12,936 nt of DNA, taken from Bacillota bacterium (GTDB lineage: Bacteria > Bacillota > Clostridia > Christensenellales > Aristaeellaceae). Below the pieces are notes generated by a model. It ran no database searches and was not told the DNA's origin. It saw nothing but the letters and a program-made list of their open reading frames with translations. The number at the start of each line of letters is the position of its first letter. Position 1 is the first letter of the stretch. The stretch spans positions 1 through 12,936 of the forward strand of contig WRGP01000213.1 in NCBI GenBank assembly GCA_009787135.1. Direction: 5' to 3'. Positions 12,725 to 12,936 of the stretch are shown in pieces. The position numbers were made by a program, and so were the translations under genes.

Positions 12725-12936
12725 ATGCGGCTTACGCCTGTGCCGTGCGAGGTCGAGATCCATGCTCATGCGGGTGTTGGCGGCACGGTAATGCTCGGCC
12801 TCCTTGCGGACCTTCAGGATGCGCTGCGCCGTCGGTATGCGGGGCAGGCGCAGACGGTATACTTAGACCCGCCGTTTCATACGGGCAAGGATTATGTCCT
12901 GCGCCAGCGTTGCGGCGAGAAGGGCTGGCGGACGGG
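12725..12936 (+). CDS. DNA methyltransferase N-terminus (partial), beta-class amino-MTase
   Basis: Partial gene running off the right edge; 70 complete codons are visible. The stretch V-Y-L-D-P-P-F-H-T-G-K-D-Y (Asp48, Pro49, Pro50, Phe51) is motif IV of N6-adenine or N4-cytosine DNA methyltransferases, whose DPPF/DPPY residues bind the flipped base. Finding motif IV near the N terminus suggests the beta-class order with the SAM-binding motif later. AAGGGGGTG lies before the ATG and a strong promoter precedes it. Whether it belongs to a restriction system or is an orphan cannot be seen. Confidence 0.72.
   Translation, partial: MRLTPVPCEVEIHAHAGVGGTVMLGLLADLQDALRRRYAGQAQTVYLDPPFHTGKDYVLRQRCGEKGWRT

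Noticed and set aside
1..12936. CRISPR arrays, tRNA and rRNA genes
   Set aside because: No regularly spaced direct repeats and no tRNA or rRNA-like conserved sequence were seen anywhere in the window.

Overview
The window looks like a chromosomal segment of a GC-rich, low-complexity-free Clostridia (Bacillota) genome, possibly Christensenellales-like. This is inferred from gene order (maf-mreBCD-PBP2-minD-rodA, and a HIT protein next to rpsU), Gram-positive style purine-rich ribosome binding sites, sigma-A type promoters and the MreC/MinD/S21 sequence types. No rRNA or other phylogenetic marker is present, so the lineage is only a suggestion.

Layout. Positions 1-409 are AT-richer mobile-element debris: the last 33 codons of a likely IS630-type transposase abut the C-terminal remnant of a large serine recombinase that carries an in-frame stop. 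Positions 410-699 hold no gene but contain three consecutive hairpins and a promoter-like sequence. From 700 to 8965 there is a tightly packed plus-strand cell-elongation operon: maf, mreB, mreC, mreD, a class B penicillin-binding protein (PBP2), a minD homologue without minC or minE, and rodA. The genes are separated by 30 nt or less, abut, or overlap by 4 nt, except for a 213-nt spacer before rodA that can fold into an elaborate multi-stem RNA. Two Gfo/Idh/MocA-type NAD(P)-dependent oxidoreductases (9002-11249) follow rodA closely and probably share its transcript. The convergent gap 11250-11425 contains strong hairpins and a probable terminator. On the minus strand come rpsU (S21), a HIT-family hydrolase and a cysteine-rich YkgJ-type protein. 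A divergent promoter then drives the start of a DNA methyltransferase cut by the window end.

How the genes work together. MreB/MreC/MreD organise the elongasome, PBP2 is its transpeptidase and RodA its glycosyltransferase, so the main operon encodes nearly the whole lateral-wall machine. MinD would normally place the division site. Both cytoskeletal nucleotide-binding proteins differ from the family at a catalytic acid: MreB has Thr134 where the ATPase Glu of the EEP motif is expected, and MinD has Asn41 where the second Asp of the VDxD motif is expected. The PBP2 SxxK, SxN and KTG motifs and the RodA catalytic Asp are intact. MreC has an unusual tail of about 100 residues with a duplicated short motif.

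The most unusual items are the structured spacer RNA candidate before rodA, the two catalytic-acid substitutions in one operon, the MreC tail repeat, and the structured convergent intergenic region. All structure and homology statements come from reading the sequence by eye.
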